DNA of 7,747 nucleotides, taken from assembly GCA_023397045.1 (NCBI GenBank), contig JAEWUR010000139.1, positions 1 to 7,747 on the forward strand, given 5' to 3'. Position numbers and translations under genes: made by a program. Origin of the DNA: Planctomycetota bacterium. Its GTDB lineage: Bacteria > Planctomycetota > Planctomycetia > Pirellulales > Thermoguttaceae. Positions 5,645 through 7,747 of this stretch are shown here, one piece after another; within the stretch, counting starts at the first letter, position 1, and each line of letters begins with the position of its first letter. The notes beneath the pieces are model-generated. The model was not told where the DNA came from and did no database searches. It saw nothing but the letters and a program-made list of their open reading frames with translations.

Positions 5645-6193
5645 CTAATAACGTGCTGGATGATACATGGACATCAGGCGGACGGGGCCGTCCTGGTCGG
5701 CGAAGCCGCGATGTTCTTCGCCCTTGCGGATATAAAAAGCGTCACCGGGGCGCAGAACGCATTTCGGCTCGCCTTTCGTTTCGAGGACGAGGCTGCCGGA
5801 GATGATATAGCCGGCCACGTCGCATTTGAGCGTCTCGAACGGCGGCCGCCGCTTGGCCGGGAGGATGGTTTCGTCGAACATTTCGATGCCGACGCCCGGC
5901 TGCTTGCCAAAGACGATCGTGTAGGTGCGGTCGCCGTCGCCGACGACCTGCATGTGTTCTCGGAGGAAGACGGGGCCCTGCTGCGGTTCCTTTTCGGCGG
6001 AGAAGAACGAGGCCAGATCGGTGCCCAGCGCGCTGAGGATTTTTTGCAGCGTCGCGATGCTCGGCGAGTTTTTGCCTCGCTCGATGCAAGATATGATGCC
6101 GGGGGTGACGTGGGCCTGGGCGGCCAATTGGCGAATCGACAGGCCGCACCGCTTGCGGAGCATCTGGATTCGTTGGGGAATTTCGTGGTCCAT
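5645..6193 (-). CDS. XRE-family HTH transcriptional regulator with C-terminal cupin domain
   Basis: This 182-residue protein is typical in length for HTH-cupin regulators such as PuuR-like proteins. Residues 6-64 form an HTH_3/Cro-CI domain, with LSIRQLAAQAHVTPGIISCIERGKN (18-42) spanning the turn and recognition helices. Residues about 100-180 are a small cupin barrel ending with RPGDAFYIRKGEEHRGF (148-164). The first cupin motif (RPPFETLKCDVAGYIISG, 116-133) lacks the usual His-x-His pair; only His161 of the second motif remains. The cupin may therefore bind an organic effector without a canonical metal centre. It is divergent from the symporter over 69 bp with palindromes, so repression of both is likely. 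GAAAGG 10 nt upstream is a weak ribosome binding site. Target and effector are inferred, not shown. Confidence 0.93.
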   Translation of the reverse strand: MDHEIPQRIQMLRKRCGLSIRQLAAQAHVTPGIISCIERGKNSPSIATLQKILSALGTDLASFFSAEKEPQQGPVFLREHMQVVGDGDRTYTIVFGKQPGVGIEMFDETILPAKRRPPFETLKCDVAGYIISGSLVLETKGEPKCVLRPGDAFYIRKGEEHRGFADQDGPVRLMSMYHPARY

Positions 6194-6194
6194 C

Positions 6195-6204
6195 GCACTT
6201 GTGC
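6195..6204. promoter_or_regulatory. Short palindrome GCAC-TT-GTGC, candidate operator half
   Basis: A 4+4 bp inverted repeat just upstream of the regulator start. It overlaps the weak plus-strand -35 match TTGTGC (6199-6204). It is short and may be coincidental. Confidence 0.3.
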
Positions 6205-6227
6205 CTTTCAGTACAAACGTCTAATAT
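6199..6227 (+). promoter_or_regulatory. Candidate symporter promoter
   Basis: TTGTGC (6199-6204), a 17-bp spacer and TAATAT (6222-6227) give a modest sigma70-type match. The predicted start would be near 6234, leaving a leader of about 28 nt with AGAGG 7 nt before the symporter ATG. The spacing is good, but the matches are only 3/6 and 4/6. Confidence 0.4.
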
Positions 6228-6251
6228 ATACGACAGTCGTTCTTAACGCAA
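6223..6251 (-). promoter_or_regulatory. Candidate regulator promoter
   Basis: On the minus strand TTGCGT (6251-6246), a 17-bp spacer and TATATT (6228-6223) are correctly placed for the regulator gene, with a leader of roughly 20 nt. The -10 matches the consensus at 5 of 6 positions. The palindrome at 6230-6240 lies in the spacer. Confidence 0.5.
6230..6240. promoter_or_regulatory. Palindrome ACGAC-A-GTCGT, candidate regulator operator
   Basis: A perfect 5+5 bp inverted repeat with a 1-nt centre in the divergent control region. It sits between the -35 and -10 of the candidate regulator promoter and over the predicted start point of the symporter promoter. One dimer of the XRE/cupin protein bound here could block both. 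An AACGTC at 6216-6221 resembles an extra half-site. Confidence 0.45.
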
Positions 6252-6262
6252 GAGGCCCGCCT

Positions 6263-7747
6263 ATGGATCCGCTGCTTCAACAATCGATCACGGTCGGGGG
6301 CGTCGACCTGGCCATTATAGCGGCTTATTTAGTGGTCGTCCTGGTCGTCGGCGTTTGGCTGACGAAGATGGCGTCGACCGACATGGATTCCTACTTCATG
6401 GGCGGGCATTCGATGCCCTGGTGGCTCCTGGGCGTTTCGGGCACGTGCGCCTATTTTGACGTGACGGGGGTGATGTGGACGATTGGGTTCTTCTACGTGA
6501 TGGGGCAGAAGTTTTTCTGGATTCAATGGGAATGGGGGTTTGTCGCGGTCGTGGCGTGTTTTGCCGCATTCATGGGCAAATGGTTGCAGCGGAGCCGCGT
6601 GGTCACGGGGGCCGAGTGGATGGTGATTCGTTTTGGCGACGGCCCTGCGGGTCAGGTGGCGCGATCGGCCTATGCGTTGCTCGCCGTGGTGGTGGCCGTG
6701 GCGTTCGCGGGTTTTGCGGAATTTGGCGGCGGGCATTTTCTGCATGTGTTTCTGCCGGACTATTCGCCGCATACCCTGGCGATCACATTGATCGTGATTA
6801 CGGCGATCTACACGGCGTTGGGCGGTTTGTACGGCGTGGTGGTGACGGACGTGATCCAGTTCGCGCTGATTTTGATTGGATCGGGGATCCTGATCGCCAA
6901 GGCGATCGGCATGAGTTCGTATGAGGAATTGGCAAAGGCGGTTCCGCCGGAATGGTTCAGCATTCAGCCGACGTGGGAGTGGGGGCATTTGGAGCATTGG
7001 GAAGTGACCGAGGGCTACACGCTATTGGCGCTGCTGTCGATGGTTTGGGTTTTGAAGGGGCTGTTGTTGTCGGTCGGCGGTCCGCAGCAGCTCTATGACA
7101 TGCAGCGGTTTTTGGCGGCGCGGAGTCCGAGGGATGCCGCGAAGGCCGGAATGCTCTGGGGAGTTGCGTTGACGCCGATGTTCATGGTGGCGGCGGCTGT
7201 CGGCGTGATCGGCATCATGAAGTGGGGCGGCGACTTGCCGCATCCCGAGAAGCTCTATCCGGTGGTCATCGGCAGCATGTTGCCCGTGGGGTTGAAGGGC
7301 TTGGTGCTTGCCGGTTTGCTTTCGGCGTTCATGGCGAACTTTTCGGCCACGTCGAACGCCGGGGCCGCCTATCTGGTTCGAGACGGATATCAGCGGTTTT
7401 TGCGGCCGAAGGCGTCGGACCGGGAATTGGTGAACGCCAGTCGTGTGGCGAGCGTGTTGGTGGCCGCGGCCGGCGTCATGGTCGGCATGCAGGCGACGAA
7501 CATCGACGTGATCTTCGCGTGGATTATGATGGTTCTCGGCACGGCCGTGTTGATGCCGAACTTTTTCCGGTGGTTCTGGTGGCGATTCAACGGCTGGGGT
7601 TATGCCATCGGGACGGTGTCCGGCGTTTTGGCCGCGATGGCGTCGATCGTCTGGTTTTCCGACGTGCCGATCTATCGAAGCTTCTTCGTCTTTTTGGGCA
7701 TCAGCACGACAATGTCGGTGGGCGCATCGTTGTTGACGCCGCCGACC
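6263..7747 (+). CDS. Sodium:solute symporter (SSS) family transporter, C-terminus cut off by the window edge
   Basis: The frame is open for 495 codons to the window edge. The ATG is preceded by AGAGG at 7 nt. It is a polytopic inner-membrane protein, with about a dozen hydrophobic segments (for example near 14-34, 51-72, 88-105, 134-156, 170-187, 190-215, 252-273, 295-318, 337-357, 395-410, 414-433, 446-465, 472-490). The SSS signature is clear in LGGLYGVVVTDVIQF (186-200), followed by PQQLYDMQRFLAARSP (274-289) and the TM8-type SAFMANFSATSNAGAAYLVRD (354-374). Relatives use the sodium gradient to import sugars, amino acids, inositol or organic acids; the substrate is not predictable. By eye, the Ser-Thr pair that many relatives have at the Na2 site reads Ala358-Asn359. 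Divergence from the regulator suggests that it imports the compound handled by the minus-strand genes. Confidence 0.93.
   Translation, partial: MDPLLQQSITVGGVDLAIIAAYLVVVLVVGVWLTKMASTDMDSYFMGGHSMPWWLLGVSGTCAYFDVTGVMWTIGFFYVMGQKFFWIQWEWGFVAVVACFAAFMGKWLQRSRVVTGAEWMVIRFGDGPAGQVARSAYALLAVVVAVAFAGFAEFGGGHFLHVFLPDYSPHTLAITLIVITAIYTALGGLYGVVVTDVIQFALILIGSGILIAKAIGMSSYEELAKAVPPEWFSIQPTWEWGHLEHWEVTEGYTLLALLSMVWVLKGLLLSVGGPQQLYDMQRFLAARSPRDAAKAGMLWGVALTPMFMVAAAVGVIGIMKWGGDLPHPEKLYPVVIGSMLPVGLKGLVLAGLLSAFMANFSATSNAGAAYLVRDGYQRFLRPKASDRELVNASRVASVLVAAAGVMVGMQATNIDVIFAWIMMVLGTAVLMPNFFRWFWWRFNGWGYAIGTVSGVLAAMASIVWFSDVPIYRSFFVFLGISTTMSVGASLLTPPT

Overview
The window is GC-rich bacterial DNA. It holds five genes on the minus strand (XRE/cupin regulator, DegT-type aminotransferase, two uroporphyrinogen-decarboxylase-fold proteins, FucI-type isomerase) and one divergent plus-strand gene, an SSS-family symporter. 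The isomerase and the symporter both run off the window ends. The gene content, the spacing and the many palindromic intergenic elements fit a planctomycete or another PVC-group bacterium. That placement is inference: no rRNA or marker gene is present.

Layout from right to left along the minus strand: regulator (6193-5645), aminotransferase (5534-4314), URO-D-like protein B (3995-2757), URO-D-like protein A (2479-1361), and the isomerase (1242 to beyond base 1). The symporter starts at 6263. Regulator and symporter share a 69-bp divergent control region. It holds two short palindromes that overlap the best promoter matches on both strands, the usual arrangement for a local repressor of its own gene and a transporter.

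The likely theme is uptake and breakdown of a small carbohydrate-like or amino/methylated compound. The symporter would import it and the cupin domain would sense it or a product. The isomerase, the PLP aminotransferase and the two URO-D-fold proteins would process it. The substrate cannot be read from sequence. Neither URO-D-like protein has the HemE signature or the His-x-Cys zinc site of MtaA/MtbA methyltransferases, so their chemistry is open.

The spaces between the minus-strand genes are unusually rich in structure. A 118-nt multi-hairpin element occurs twice, in opposite orientations and about 95% identical, on either side of URO-D-like gene B. A roughly 70-nt direct repeat brackets one copy. 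A GA-rich hairpin family sits 3-13 nt behind three of the stop codons. A 9-bp inverted repeat could hide the aminotransferase ribosome binding site. No RNA gene, CRISPR array, transposase or integrase is visible.
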